Positions 19,450-29,652 of a stretch of 64,000 nt of DNA are shown in pieces. Position numbers and translations under genes: made by a program. Positions within the stretch are counted from its first letter, which is position 1. Every line of letters begins with the position of its first letter. The stretch is from Kappaphycus alvarezii (Eukaryota; Rhodophyta; Florideophyceae; Gigartinales; Solieriaceae): NCBI GenBank assembly GCA_002205965.3, contig NADL03000537.1, positions 62,001-126,000 of the forward strand, in the 5' to 3' direction. The notes below the pieces were generated by a model, which saw only the letters and a list, made by a program, of their open reading frames with translations, did no database searches and was not told the DNA's origin.

Positions 19450-19824
19450 CCAACACGCTATTCAGCGTTCCCAAAGTCCTCCCGCGCGTAGGCAATCTCG
19501 GAGCTCGTTGGGCCGTGTGACACTGGAAGTCATCGGGTGAGACAATACGTCGCACGCCGTGATCGGCCAAGCATGACCCAATAGGCGTTGATTTTTTCTC
19601 TCCTGATGATTAGTTCGTGCTGGCGCGGCAGTCGTCTTTTCTCGAAGCAAGCTTGGGCTAAGGCTTCACGCGGGAAGGGGTACCCAATCACCAGCAACAC
19701 GACCTGGTTTGCGCGAGTCAAGACCGTTGGAGCGGCATACCGGGGAGAGCCGCGCTTAAGAAAACACAACTATGAATACTGACAACGTCAACACGCATAA
19801 CGCCGCGCACCGAGGTCGATCACC
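19450..19824 (+). other. Intergenic region before the alternative complex III operon
   Basis: No convincing gene, RNA or strong terminator was seen in these 375 bases. A minus-strand frame (19530-19769) holds 79 codons with FPREALAQACF and INAYWVMLG, faintly reminiscent of IS4-family transposase N-termini, but it has no other motif and no flanking repeats. A plus-strand 18-codon frame at the end is listed separately. The act operon promoter is presumably here, but no hexamer pair was good enough to call. Confidence 0.5.
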
Positions 19825-19828
19825 ATGA
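19772..19828 (+). CDS. Possible 18-codon leader peptide upstream of actA
   Basis: ATG at 19772 opens an 18-codon frame (MNTDNVNTHNAAHRGRSP) whose TGA at 19826-19828 overlaps the actA ATG as ATGA. The exact overlap is compatible with translational coupling or leader-peptide control of the act operon. However, no strong ribosome-binding site precedes it, and such short frames arise by chance. Confidence 0.25.
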   Translation: MNTDNVNTHNAAHRGRSP

Positions 19829-20472
19829 ATCCGTTTCGTTTTCCACCGTGGACCAATAAGGTCAAATACGCATTGGGCGCTGCCGGTGCGGCTTTCGCGG
19901 TTTACGCCGTCATCGTGGTCAACTTCGGATTTTCGCCGGCAGCAACCGATATCGGTTACCAACCCGAGCAACCGGTTGCCTTTAGTCACCAACTCCATGC
20001 GGGCGAACTCGGGACCGATTGCCGTTACTGCCACAATACCGTCGAAAAAGCCGCACACTCGCCCATCCCGACCACCGAGACCTGCATGGGCTGCCACTCA
20101 ATGATTCATACGAAAAGCGCGAAGTTGGAAAAAATCCGAGACAGCTGGGACGACGGGCGTGCGGTTTCATGGGTGCGCATTCATGACCTCCCTGATTATG
20201 CATATTTCAATCACAGCGTTCACGTGAACCGAGGGGTGGGATGCGCTTCGTGCCATGGGCGCGTGGACACGATGGACGTGGTCTACCAGCACGAGAAACT
20301 CAGCATGGGCTGGTGTCTTGAGTGTCATCGCGCTCCCGAGAACCATCTGCGACCCCAAGATCGAATCACGGACATGGACTGGGCGCCAGAAAACCAGATC
20401 GCCGTCGGCATGCAGATCAAAGAGGATCGCAACATCAAACCACCTGAGGACTGCTCATCATGTCATCGTTAA
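19825..20472 (+). CDS. actA: Alternative complex III subunit ActA, pentahaem cytochrome c
   Basis: Membrane-anchored periplasmic multihaem cytochrome that carries electrons from the iron-sulfur subunit towards cytochrome c. The 215 residues have one N-terminal membrane helix (about 13-36) followed by five CxxCH haem sites: CRYCH (66), CMGCH (87), CASCH (139), CLECH (164) and CSSCH (210). Five haems and a single helix are the expected ActA architecture. An AGGT-type ribosome-binding site precedes the ATG. The last codons overlap the actB start by 13 bases. It is the first gene of a compact operon running to 28.2 kb. Confidence 0.95.
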   Translation: MNPFRFPPWTNKVKYALGAAGAAFAVYAVIVVNFGFSPAATDIGYQPEQPVAFSHQLHAGELGTDCRYCHNTVEKAAHSPIPTTETCMGCHSMIHTKSAKLEKIRDSWDDGRAVSWVRIHDLPDYAYFNHSVHVNRGVGCASCHGRVDTMDVVYQHEKLSMGWCLECHRAPENHLRPQDRITDMDWAPENQIAVGMQIKEDRNIKPPEDCSSCHR

Positions 20473-23400
20473 AGCGACACGCTCGGCCAACACGCCGCTT
20501 CTGGCGCAGCCTCAATGAGCTCGAGAAAAACCCAGAGTTTCGCCACTACGTCGAAGGCGAATTTCCGCAAAGCGTCGACGAGCCTCCGGATTCCCCTTCC
20601 CGACGCCGCTTTGTCCAGCTGATGGGTGCGAGCTTCGCCTTGGCGCAGGGCGCGGCCGCGTGCCGCTGGCCTCGAGAGGAGCTTCGACCCTACACCCGCC
20701 GTCCTGAAGGTTGGATCCCCGGCGTTCCCAAAGTGTTCCGAACGGCAATGGAACTCGGTGGCATCGGGTCTGGCCTTCAAGCGGAAAGCTTCGACGGTCG
20801 TCCTATTAAAATCGAAGGGAATCCTGATCATCCGACTTCGCGCGGCAAGACTACGGTGCGCCAGCAAGCAGCGCTCCTTGAGCTCTACGATCCTGACCGC
20901 AGCCACCAGCCCATCAAGAAAAACGCCGAAGCCCCCTCGTCGATGAAAGACTTCCAGTCTTGGGCGATCGCGCACTTTAAGAAGCTCCAAAAGAATGGTG
21001 GTCAAGGCCTTTCGATTCTCCTGGAAGCGTCGAGCTCACCGACGCGGCTTCGCATGGAGCGCGAGTTTAAGCGCACCTACCCCAAAGCGAAATGGCACGT
21101 TTATGAAGCCGTGCACCGCGACCACGAAATCAAAGCTGCAAAGATGGCCTTCGGAGAGGCCAAGCGCACGCACGTCGACATGAACAAAGCCAAAGTGATC
21201 GTCGCTTTGGATGCCGACATTCTCGGCGACCATCCCGACGCCCAGCGGATGTCCCTGGATTTTTCGCGCAATCGCAAGCCCGAAACAGGTGAGATGAATC
21301 GGCTCTACGCTATTGAATCGCGTATCAGCAACACCGGGGCCAGCGCGGACAATCGTCTGCCGCTTCGCAGCGAACAGATCAAACCTTTTGTGATGGCGCT
21401 TGAAGCCGCCGTGCGGAAGCATCCCACGCTGCAGGCTGCGGTCAGTGACCTTCAGAGCCCTCAAAAGGTACCGAGCGGCGGGTTTCTCGCTGAGGAAAAG
21501 ATCAAGCTTTGGCTCGACGAGCTCGTCAACGACCTCGTTGCTCATCGCGGTCGAAGCGCCGTAATCGCCGGCGCCGCCGCCGATATCGACGTTCACGCGA
21601 TCACTCATCGGATCAATCGCGCCTTGGGCAATGTCGACACCACCGTGCGCTACACGACCGAGCCGAATCAAACCGCGGCGACGGAATCGATGGCTAAACT
21701 CGTCGCAGACATGGCCGAAGGCGATGTTGGCACCCTGGTGGTTCTGGGCGTCAACCCGGTCTACTCGACCCCCGCGGCGATGGGGTTTACCGCGGCGCTC
21801 AGCAAAGTCGAGACTTTGATCCATGTCGGCGACCACCGAGACGAGACCGGAAGCTTGAGCGATTGGCATGTTCCTCGCTCTCATTTCCTCGAATCGTGGG
21901 GCGATACACGCAGCTATGACGGTACGGTCTCTCTGATTCAGCCGCTGATCTCGCCTCTTCATTATTCTTTTTCAGATGTTGAGTTCTTGGGGCTCATCAA
22001 TCGCGGAAAAGCGATCGACAGCTTGGATGAAGTGCGCCGAACCTTCGCATCCCTCGGTGGCTACTCGATCATCGACGAGCGCAAGGAGCGTCAAGCGTTG
22101 GATGAAGCTCGGAAAAAAGCTGAAAACCAAGGCATCAAGTTGCAGGAAGGCATGACACGTCTCGACCGTGCTTGGAAAAAGGCGCTGGACGCCGGCGTCA
22201 TCCAGGGAAGCGCTTATGTGCCCGAGGCTCCCGAGCTCCAACCCTTTGATGTCTCTGCCGTCGACGATCGAGCCCTTCGCTCATCGGCGGAGATCTCCAA
22301 CGGGGAGCTGGAGCTCACCTTCTATCCGGACCCGGCGATCTACGATGGGCGTTTCGCGAACAATGGTTGGCTTCAGGAGCTCCCTGACTACATCACCAAG
22401 CTCGCCTGGGACAACGCAGCTCTGATGAACCCCAAGACGGCCGAATCCATCGGCGTTGTCGATGAAGATGTCGTGAGGCTGAGCGCAAACAAAAAATCGA
22501 TTGAGGCGGTGGTGCTGGTCATCCCCGGACAAGCTGTCAATTCTGTCGCTATCGCGATGGGGTATGGCCGCAATGTCACCGGGCGTCTCGGCTCCGAATA
22601 TGACCCCGTCCCTTATGAAACCGGATTTTCGGTGGTTCCGATCCTGCCCCAGGATGGATCGATGCGAGTCAGTGGACTGCAGGTGAAAAAGACCGGAAAA
22701 ACCTACCCCCTTGCCACCACTCAGGACCACTGGGCCATAGACGAGCTCGGCCAAGACGAGCGGGAAGATCGCTCACGGGGTTTAATTCGCACAACAGACC
22801 TCGAGCACTTCAAGAAAGAGCCTAAATTCGTCAACGATTACGAGCACGGACCTTCCGGCATCAAGCTCTACTCCCATCCAGCAAAATTTGACGGTCACCG
22901 CTGGGCGATGGCTATCGATCTGTCGAAGTGCACCGGATGCAACGTTTGCGCCATAGCCTGCCAGGCGGAAAACAACATCCCCGTCGTCGGCAAAGAGAGC
23001 GTCCGGCGCGGGCGCGAGATGCATTGGATACGAATCGATCGCTACTTCCAAGGCGATCCTGAAGAGGCGGAGGTCGTCGCCCAGCCCATCGCATGCATGC
23101 ATTGCGAAAATGCCCCGTGTGAGCAAGTTTGCCCGGTAGCAGCGACGGTCCATGACGAGGAGGGGTTGAATGCAATGGTTTATAATCGTTGCATAGGAAC
23201 CCGTTATTGCTCGAACAACTGTCCCTTCAAGGTGCGCCGCTTCAACTGGTTTCAGTACCATGAGCAGGACAAGAATCCATCGGGACTCACGCAGCAGATG
23301 CTCTACAACCCTGAGGTCACGGTCCGCTTCCGTGGGGTGATGGAGAAATGCACGTACTGCACCCAGCGCATTCAAAACGCGAAGCATCGAGCCAAAGTCG

Positions 23401-23642
23401 ATGATAGGGCGCTCAAAGACGGCGATATTGTGACGGCATGCCAGCAGGCTTGTCCGAGCGAAGCGATCGTCTTTGGTGATCTCAACGATAAGAAGAGCAA
23501 AGTGAGTGAGTTGCAGGAGCGAACACGAAGCTACGGCCTCTTGAATGAGCTCAATCTCAACGTTCGGACCCAATTTCTGGCGAAAATCACGAACCCGAAT
23601 CAGACCCTCGCACCGAAAAGAGACCACGGAGGACATCACTGA
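20460..23642 (+). CDS. actB: Alternative complex III subunit ActB, molybdopterin-like plus iron-sulfur protein
   Basis: Peripheral periplasmic subunit that receives electrons from quinol oxidation. The 1060-residue protein begins with a Tat-like extended signal ([20 protein letters not shown], about 44-65; the TIGR04519 type). A molybdopterin-oxidoreductase-like domain follows (about 90-800), which in this family carries no molybdenum cofactor. A ferredoxin-like domain has four cysteine clusters: [40 protein letters not shown] and CTYC...[11 protein letters not shown]. These correspond to the usual three 4Fe-4S and one 3Fe-4S centres. The frame is intact and the length is normal. The stop overlaps the actC start. 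Confidence 0.95.
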   Translation: MSSLKRHARPTRRFWRSLNELEKNPEFRHYVEGEFPQSVDEPPDSPSRRRFVQLMGASFALAQGAAACRWPREELRPYTRRPEGWIPGVPKVFRTAMELGGIGSGLQAESFDGRPIKIEGNPDHPTSRGKTTVRQQAALLELYDPDRSHQPIKKNAEAPSSMKDFQSWAIAHFKKLQKNGGQGLSILLEASSSPTRLRMEREFKRTYPKAKWHVYEAVHRDHEIKAAKMAFGEAKRTHVDMNKAKVIVALDADILGDHPDAQRMSLDFSRNRKPETGEMNRLYAIESRISNTGASADNRLPLRSEQIKPFVMALEAAVRKHPTLQAAVSDLQSPQKVPSGGFLAEEKIKLWLDELVNDLVAHRGRSAVIAGAAADIDVHAITHRINRALGNVDTTVRYTTEPNQTAATESMAKLVADMAEGDVGTLVVLGVNPVYSTPAAMGFTAALSKVETLIHVGDHRDETGSLSDWHVPRSHFLESWGDTRSYDGTVSLIQPLISPLHYSFSDVEFLGLINRGKAIDSLDEVRRTFASLGGYSIIDERKERQALDEARKKAENQGIKLQEGMTRLDRAWKKALDAGVIQGSAYVPEAPELQPFDVSAVDDRALRSSAEISNGELELTFYPDPAIYDGRFANNGWLQELPDYITKLAWDNAALMNPKTAESIGVVDEDVVRLSANKKSIEAVVLVIPGQAVNSVAIAMGYGRNVTGRLGSEYDPVPYETGFSVVPILPQDGSMRVSGLQVKKTGKTYPLATTQDHWAIDELGQDEREDRSRGLIRTTDLEHFKKEPKFVNDYEHGPSGIKLYSHPAKFDGHRWAMAIDLSKCTGCNVCAIACQAENNIPVVGKESVRRGREMHWIRIDRYFQGDPEEAEVVAQPIACMHCENAPCEQVCPVAATVHDEEGLNAMVYNRCIGTRYCSNNCPFKVRRFNWFQYHEQDKNPSGLTQQMLYNPEVTVRFRGVMEKCTYCTQRIQNAKHRAKVDDRALKDGDIVTACQQACPSEAIVFGDLNDKKSKVSELQERTRSYGLLNELNLNVRTQFLAKITNPNQTLAPKRDHGGHH

Positions 23643-25053
23643 TGGCCAGCACAAGCGCACCGGGTGGTGTGACCAGCCTCGACAACTCCACCGACGACCC
23701 GCGGCAGCGAGCCCCATTGGTTTTGAATGACCGTGGTTTTCACGATGTCACGGAGATCGTGCTCAAGCCCACGGAAGCCAAAACTCCGCTCCTTTGGTTT
23801 TTCCTTTTTGCCGGAGCAGTGGCGGTTCAAGGCGTGCTGCTCGCCCTCATCGGCTACCTGTTTTGGGAAGGAACGGGTGTATGGGGCAATAATATTCCGG
23901 CCGGTTGGGGTTGGCCTATCGTCAATTTCGTCTTCTGGGTTGGCATCGGTCACGCCGGTACCCTGATCTCAGCTATCTTATTTTTGTTCCGCCAGAAGTG
24001 GCGCATGAGCATTAACCGCTTCGCCGAGGCGATGACGATCTTCGCGGTGATCTGCGCCTTGGTTTGGCCGGGGATCCATGTGGGTCGGGTCTGGTTGGCT
24101 TATTGGTTGGCACCTCTTCCGAATCAGATGCTGATGTGGCCGAACTTTCGCTCGCCGCTGTTGTGGGACGTCTTCGCGGTAAGCACGTATTTCACGGTGT
24201 CGTTGCTTTTTTGGTTCCTGGGTCTGGTTCCGGACCTCGCCACCTTGCGCGACAGAGCGAAGAGCCCCATCAAGCGCTTCGCCTACGGTCTCTTCGCTCT
24301 CGGATGGCGAGGCTCGGCCCGGCAGTGGCATCGCTATGAGCGGGCGTATCTGCTGCTCGCAGCTCTCGCGACTCCACTCGTTCTTTCGGTCCACTCGGTG
24401 GTGTCCTTTGACTTTGCCGTTGCGCAGCTGCCCGGTTGGCACACCACGATCTTCCCGCCTTATTTCGTCGCAGGCGCGATATTTTCCGGCTTCGCGATGG
24501 TTGTGACTCTGGCGGTACCGTGCCGCAAGATTTTTGGTCTCGAAGAAATCATCACCATTCGCCACCTCGAGAACATGAATAAGGTCATCTTGGCCACAGG
24601 CATGATCGTTGGTTACGCCTACTCGATGGAGTTTTTCATGGCGTGGTACGGGGCCAATCCGTACGAGGAATTCACCTTCATCAACCGGCGCTAGGGCCCT
24701 ACTGGTGGGCTTATTGGATCATGGTCAGCTGCAATGTGATCACTCCACAGTTTTTCTGGTTCAAGAAGATTCGAACCAACCTGGTGCTGATGTGGATCCT
24801 TTCGATTTTCGTCAACATCGGGATGTGGTTTGAACGTTTTGTGATCGCCATCACATCGTTAAGCCGCGATTTTCTGCCGTCGAGCTGGGGGTATTTCAGC
24901 CCAACCTGGGTGGATATCTCGATGTTCATCGGCTCCTTTGGCCTGTTTTTCACCTTCTTTTTGCTCTTCCTGAAGTGGTTACCGATGGTGGCCATCGCCG
25001 AGGTCAAGGCGATTATGCCCGAGGCCCATGTTGGACATCACGACAGCCACTAA
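23642..25053 (+). pseudogene. actC: Alternative complex III subunit ActC (NrfD-like), broken by a one-base frameshift
   Basis: Integral membrane subunit of the NrfD/PsrC type that binds and oxidises quinol. The first frame (23642-24694) encodes 350 residues with about eight membrane helices and stops just after [12 protein letters not shown]. The missing C-terminal helices continue in another frame to 25053, from [20 protein letters not shown] to the final HVGHHDSH. Adding one G in the CGGCGC stretch at 24686-24691 restores a continuous 470-residue protein of normal length, with RALGPYWW at the junction. Both halves are well conserved, so the break is either recent or a sequencing error. Complex III is not expected to work without this subunit. 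Confidence 0.9.
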
Positions 25054-25084
25054 AATTCCTGAGAGTAAGCGTAAAGAGACGACG

Positions 25085-26326
25085 ATGAACGAAAAGCCTG
25101 AGACACGCCAAGACGCGACGACGACTCTGCCCGACTACGGCTACCTTGCGCGCTATGAAAACGTCACCCAGCTCGTCGACGCCTGCGAGAAGATCCGTGA
25201 CGCGGGCTATAAGCGCTGGGATGCGTACTCGCCCTTCGCGGTCCACGGTATCGACCCAGCGATGGGAATTCGCCCTACGGTTCTTCCCTGGTTGGTATTG
25301 GCAGGCGGCCTGACCGGATGCAGCGGTGCGGTCCTGATGCAGTGGTGGATGAACGCGGTGGATTACCCGTATCTGATCTCGGGTAAGCCGCTGTTCTCCT
25401 TGCCGGCCAATATTCCCGTGGCCTTCGAGCTCACGATTCTTCTCAGTGCCCTCACCGCCTTCTTCGGGGTGTTGCTCCTCAACAAGCTTCCCGATTGGTT
25501 TCACCCGCTGTTTCGCGCCGATCAATTCGCTCGAGCTACCGACGACGGTTTTTACATTGGTATCGAGGCCAGAGATCCGGCCTACGACCGGGTCAAAACC
25601 CGTGAACTTTTGAGCAGCACAAATCCCAGGGCATTGGAGTTGGTCCAGGATGAGTCCGAAGTGCATGCCGCGTTTCCCAAGCCAGTCGTCTACGGCGGGG
25701 TCATTGTCACCACTTTGGCCCTCATCCCGTTGTGTTTCGTGCTGCGAGCGTACAGCTTCCGGAGCGAAAAGCCACGCATCCACCCGATCCAGAACATGGA
25801 CAACCAAACCCGATTTAAGCCGCAGCAGGTCAATATCTACTTCACCGATGGCCGTGCGATGCGCCCGAAAATCGAGGGTAGCGTGGCGACGGGTGAATCA
25901 CGTCTCGACGATGCTTATTGGCGTGGTGTTACTGAAGACGGTGAGTGGCTAGACAAGTACCCCGACCAGTTGACTGTCGACCAAAGTATGATCAAACGAG
26001 GGCAGGAGCGCTTCAACATCTACTGTTCCACGTGCCACGGATACACAGGAGACGGCAAAGGCATGGTGCACCAACGAGCTCAGAGCTTAAACCAAGGAAC
26101 CTGGGTCCCCCCCACCAATCTTCAATTGGACTACGTCAGGGCTCAGCCCCATGGGCAGCTCTACAACACCATCACCAACGGCGTTCGCAATATGTATGGT
26201 TACGGCCACCTCATCGATGTTGAAGATCGTTGGGCTATTGTGGCCTATCTTCGCGCACTCCAGCGCAGCCAGAAGACCGCACTCGCAGACATCCCTGACA
26301 CTCAACGCTCGAAGCTTGAGCGCTAG
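25085..26326 (+). CDS. Fused alternative complex III subunits ActD (DUF3341) and ActE (monohaem cytochrome c)
   Basis: The N-terminal half is ActD: PDYGYLARYENVTQLVDACE, then two helices around 75-100 and 115-145 joined by a short loop. A third hydrophobic segment, ending LIPLCFVLRAY (about 195-215), leads directly into an ActE-like cytochrome. That part has YFTDGRAMRPKIEGSVATGE and haem site CSTCH (about residue 316), with likely axial Met in NMYGYG. ActE is usually a separate lipoprotein; here the ActD helix supplies the anchor. ATG at 25085 was chosen over 25028 because it has upstream purines and avoids a long overlap with actC. ActD is thought to be structural, while ActE passes electrons to the oxidase or soluble cytochrome. 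Confidence 0.9.
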   Translation: MNEKPETRQDATTTLPDYGYLARYENVTQLVDACEKIRDAGYKRWDAYSPFAVHGIDPAMGIRPTVLPWLVLAGGLTGCSGAVLMQWWMNAVDYPYLISGKPLFSLPANIPVAFELTILLSALTAFFGVLLLNKLPDWFHPLFRADQFARATDDGFYIGIEARDPAYDRVKTRELLSSTNPRALELVQDESEVHAAFPKPVVYGGVIVTTLALIPLCFVLRAYSFRSEKPRIHPIQNMDNQTRFKPQQVNIYFTDGRAMRPKIEGSVATGESRLDDAYWRGVTEDGEWLDKYPDQLTVDQSMIKRGQERFNIYCSTCHGYTGDGKGMVHQRAQSLNQGTWVPPTNLQLDYVRAQPHGQLYNTITNGVRNMYGYGHLIDVEDRWAIVAYLRALQRSQKTALADIPDTQRSKLER

Positions 26327-26334
26327 AGGTTGCC

Positions 26335-27570
26335 ATGAGTACGAGAAAAACACCCACCCTAGACGGGGATAACCTCGATTTTGACGGACTTGCCAAGCAG
26401 CTGACGACTTGGGGGATCATCGTAGGGCTTCTGGGGTTGGGGAGTTCTTTCGCCATCGGGGCCAACCGCGGAGATCACCTCGCTGCCCTGCTCTTTAGCT
26501 ACCTGGTCGCGTTCGTGTTTTTTCTGGCGATAGCTTTGGGTTCGCTGTTTTTTGTAACCAGTCAATTTCTTTTTCGCGCGGGGTGGTCGGTCGTGATCAG
26601 ACGCGTGGCAGAAATCGTCGCGGGTACTCTCCCGATCTTCGCGCTCTTGTCACTGGTGATCATCGTCCCAACCGTCATGGGTAACCATCACCTCTACGAG
26701 TGGGTGGACCCTCAGTTGATGGCGGAGGATCCTATTCTTGCGCATAAAGAGCCTTATCTCAATACTACGTTTTTCGTGATTCGGATGGTGGCTTACTTCG
26801 TATTCTGGGGCGTTCTCGGCTGGTTCTTCTTGGGCAATTCCACCCGGCAAGACACCAGTGGCGATTGGAAACTTACCCGCCGTATGGAGATTTTCTCGGC
26901 GCCGGGTACGCTACTGTTCGCTTTGACGATTACTTTCGCCGCCGTGGACTTCCTGATGGCGTTAATGCCTCATTGGTTCTCGACAATCATTGGCGTTTAC
27001 TACTTTGCCGGAGCCTTTGGCAGCAGTATGGCGTTTCTGATTCTCGCAACGCGGTTTCTGCAATCAACCGGCCGGCTCAATTCGGTCAGCCCAGAGCATT
27101 TTCAGGACATGGGCAAGCTCGTGTTCGCCTTCATTGTGTTTTGGGCTTACATCGCCTTCAGCCAATTCATGTTGATCTGGTACGCTAACATGCCAGAAGG
27201 AACTCAGTTCTATGAGATCCGTCAAGAGGGTGCCTGGGTCGGATGGAGTGTCGGATTGCTATTTGTTCATTTTATCATTCCCTTTTTTGGGGTGATGTCA
27301 CGGCACGTGAAGCGCAACCGTTTCGGTCTGATCTTTTGGGCCTCTTGGATGCTCTTGGCTCACTGGTGGGACATGATTTACATGGTCAAGCCGAGCTACG
27401 CGCACCATCACCACCCAGGGTCATTGAGCTTCGATATTTTGGACGTCACGTGCATGCTCGGCGTCGGCGGGTTTTTCATCTTCGCGATCGGCCTGGTCGG
27501 ACGCGGGCGTAAGTTGATCCCGATCAACGATCCTAGACTCTCTGAATCCTTAGCTTTCGAAAACGTGTGA
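26335..27570 (+). CDS. actF: Alternative complex III subunit ActF, polytopic membrane protein
   Basis: A 411-residue, roughly ten-helix protein related to ActC. Recognisable parts are the first helix (WGIIVGLLGLGSSFAIG), IVPTVMGNHHLYEWVDP, FFVIRMVAYFVFWGVLGWFF and WYANMPEGTQFYEIR. In solved ACIII structures ActF packs against ActC in the membrane and has been discussed as a proton-path subunit; whether this copy does so is inference. The gene begins 8 bases after actDE and overlaps nothing essential downstream. The frame is intact and of normal length. Confidence 0.9.
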   Translation: MSTRKTPTLDGDNLDFDGLAKQLTTWGIIVGLLGLGSSFAIGANRGDHLAALLFSYLVAFVFFLAIALGSLFFVTSQFLFRAGWSVVIRRVAEIVAGTLPIFALLSLVIIVPTVMGNHHLYEWVDPQLMAEDPILAHKEPYLNTTFFVIRMVAYFVFWGVLGWFFLGNSTRQDTSGDWKLTRRMEIFSAPGTLLFALTITFAAVDFLMALMPHWFSTIIGVYYFAGAFGSSMAFLILATRFLQSTGRLNSVSPEHFQDMGKLVFAFIVFWAYIAFSQFMLIWYANMPEGTQFYEIRQEGAWVGWSVGLLFVHFIIPFFGVMSRHVKRNRFGLIFWASWMLLAHWWDMIYMVKPSYAHHHHPGSLSFDILDVTCMLGVGGFFIFAIGLVGRGRKLIPINDPRLSESLAFENV

Positions 27571-27584
27571 GGCACAAGAAGCGC

Positions 27585-28205
27585 ATGGCAACCGAGGATG
27601 ATAAGGTCGATATCGGTAAGATTTTTACGATCGGTGTGGTGGTTGTGACGATCACTTTCGCGATCGTTATAGTGGCTCAATTCGCCTACTTTCAGATCGG
27701 CGAAGCTGACTTCCGACGAAAGAACGACGCACCGCCGAGAGCCCTACAAAGCTATATGGAGCGACAGCAGACCCAACTCGCCGGTTACACGTGGGAAAAC
27801 AAGGAGCAAAAAACGGTCACCATTCCTATCGACCGAGCCATAGCCCTAACCGCTGAAAGTGGCGGTTCCCTACCGGTGATCGAAGCCGTGGAGGTTGAAG
27901 AGGTCGATACTTCGCCTGCAGAGCTTGGCCAAGGGCTGTACACCACCCTTGGATGCATCGCCTGCCATTCGTTGACTGGCGAACGTATCGTTGGGCCGTC
28001 ATTTAAGGGGATTTGGGGTGAGGAGCATAAGTTTACCGATGGAAGCGCTACAGTGGTAAACGCGGAATACGTTAAGAACTCGGTTCTCTACCCTCAGCAG
28101 CAGATCGTCGAGACGTATCAGGGTGTCATGCCGGCTTATGAGGGTCGGGTAAGCGAGGAAGACCTCGAGCACTTGGTGGCGTTTATCGAGTCACTCGGGT
28201 CGTAA
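27585..28205 (+). CDS. Membrane-anchored monohaem cytochrome c at the end of the act operon
   Basis: A 206-residue protein with one N-terminal helix (about 12-35), a polar region (ALQSYMERQQTQLAGYTW, VTIPIDRAIAL), and a C-terminal class I cytochrome c domain with haem site CIACH (about 127) and a likely axial Met in GVMPAYEG. It is probably the immediate electron acceptor of the complex or a link to an oxidase encoded elsewhere; this is inferred from position. Start ATG 27585 was preferred over an in-frame GTG at 27567 that overlaps the actF stop, because a GAGGCACAAGAAG purine stretch precedes 27585. No oxidase gene follows; trmFO comes next. Confidence 0.85.
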   Translation: MATEDDKVDIGKIFTIGVVVVTITFAIVIVAQFAYFQIGEADFRRKNDAPPRALQSYMERQQTQLAGYTWENKEQKTVTIPIDRAIALTAESGGSLPVIEAVEVEEVDTSPAELGQGLYTTLGCIACHSLTGERIVGPSFKGIWGEEHKFTDGSATVVNAEYVKNSVLYPQQQIVETYQGVMPAYEGRVSEEDLEHLVAFIESLGS

Positions 28206-28267
28206 CCGACATCATATGACGGCGGTAGGCTTGTCATTAGCCTTGCATCTTCGCTGGAGCCAACGGG

Positions 28268-29620
28268 ATGGCGCATTCAGTCACGGTGATCGGCGCCGGG
28301 TTGGCGGGTTCAGAGGCAGCGTGGCAGCTTGCTGAGGCGGGGGTCGAGGTTGAACTCGTCGAGATGAAGACCCTTCGGCGTACCCCCGCTCAAGTCTCCG
28401 ACGCACCTGCAGAGCTCGTCTGCAGCAACTCCTTCCGCAGTCGTCAACTCCAAAACGCCGTGGGTTTACTCAAAGACGAGATGCGACGCCTCTCGTCGCT
28501 CATCATAGCTCAAGCGTACACAACGGCTGTTCCTGCTGGAGACGCTCTTGCCGTTGACCGATCTCGGTTTGGAGAAGCGATCGACGATGCCCTCAGCAAC
28601 CATCCGCGGATCCATCGAAGCGCGGGGATCGTCGAAGAAGTTCCACGAGACACACCCGCTATCGTCGCGACAGGCCCTCTCACCGACGCCGCTTTGGCGT
28701 CTGATCTTGTTGAACTCACGGGCCGAGATCGTCTCTTTTTCTACGACTCGATAGCGCCGATCGTCGATGGTGAGAGCATCGACCGCCGTGTGGTCTTTGA
28801 GCAATCCCGCTACGACAAGGGTGACAGCGCCGATTACCTCAACTGCCCAATGACTGAACCGGAGTACGACCGCTTCTATAGCGCGCTACGCGATGCCGAG
28901 TGCATCGCCCCGCATGCCTTCGAAGAGCCGCGCTATTTCCAGGGGTGTCTTCCGATCGAGATCGTCGCTGCAAGTGGCCGCCAATCGCTTCTCTTCGGCG
29001 CGATGAAACCGGTAGGGTTAGCAGACCCGCGCACCGGCAAACGCCCTTTCGCCGCCGTTCAGCTTCGAAAAGAAGATATTCATGGTCAATCGTACAACAT
29101 GGTCGGCTTTCAGACCAAGATGAAGTATGGCGAGCAAAAACGCGTTTTGCGCTTGATTCCCGGTCTCGAAGACGCGGAATTTCTCCGTCTCGGAGCGATG
29201 CATCGGAATACCTACATAAATTCGCCAAAACTTCTCGATACGCGCTTTCGCCTGAGGCACCATTCCAGTGTGCGTTTTGCGGGTCAGATCACCGGGGTTG
29301 AAGGTTACGTGGAGTCCGCTGCTCACGGTCTGATGGTCGGTCGCCTCCTCGCGTCGGAACTCGGCGAAACGCGGTTTGAACTGCCGCCGGCGACAACCGC
29401 TCTCGGCGCCCTATGCGGTCATGTTCTGGGACGTGACCGTATCGACGGTGCAGCTTACGAACCGCAGAACATCAACTGGGGTATGGTTCCCCGCGTCGAC
29501 GGGATCACGAGGCGGGAGCAAAAAGCAGCTCGAGTCCAGCGAGCTCTCGAAGCCCTTGAAGAATGGGCCCAACGCTTGACCATCGAGCTCGCACCCCGGG
29601 CAATGGAATCGTGTGCCTAA
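28268..29620 (+). CDS. trmFO: tRNA (uracil-5-)-methyltransferase TrmFO, folate- and FAD-dependent
   Basis: Makes 5-methyluridine at position 54 of tRNA using methylenetetrahydrofolate and FADH2. The 450 residues open with the FAD-binding VIGAGLAGSEAAWQLAEAG, then DAPAELVCSNSFRS with the conserved Cys, YDSIAPIVDGESID, and ALCGHVLGRD. All are characteristic of TrmFO rather than MnmG. Length is normal. It lies 62 bases after the cytochrome c gene and converges on the uracil-DNA glycosylase gene with a 32-base gap that contains a short GC-rich palindrome but no T-tract. Confidence 0.95.
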   Translation: MAHSVTVIGAGLAGSEAAWQLAEAGVEVELVEMKTLRRTPAQVSDAPAELVCSNSFRSRQLQNAVGLLKDEMRRLSSLIIAQAYTTAVPAGDALAVDRSRFGEAIDDALSNHPRIHRSAGIVEEVPRDTPAIVATGPLTDAALASDLVELTGRDRLFFYDSIAPIVDGESIDRRVVFEQSRYDKGDSADYLNCPMTEPEYDRFYSALRDAECIAPHAFEEPRYFQGCLPIEIVAASGRQSLLFGAMKPVGLADPRTGKRPFAAVQLRKEDIHGQSYNMVGFQTKMKYGEQKRVLRLIPGLEDAEFLRLGAMHRNTYINSPKLLDTRFRLRHHSSVRFAGQITGVEGYVESAAHGLMVGRLLASELGETRFELPPATTALGALCGHVLGRDRIDGAAYEPQNINWGMVPRVDGITRREQKAARVQRALEALEEWAQRLTIELAPRAMESCA

Positions 29621-29652
29621 ACGCGCTCGGTGCGGCTTGCCGCGGCAGGAAT

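Noticed and set aside
19530-19769. Minus-strand frame with faint resemblance to an IS4-family transposase N-terminus
   Set aside because: Only two weak phrases resemble that family; no DDE residues, terminal repeats or target duplication were found, so no mobile element is called.
24680-24700. Selenocysteine, stop-codon readthrough or programmed shift in actC
   Set aside because: The stop is TAG, the continuation lies in another frame and no slippery site is visible; one missing G explains it.
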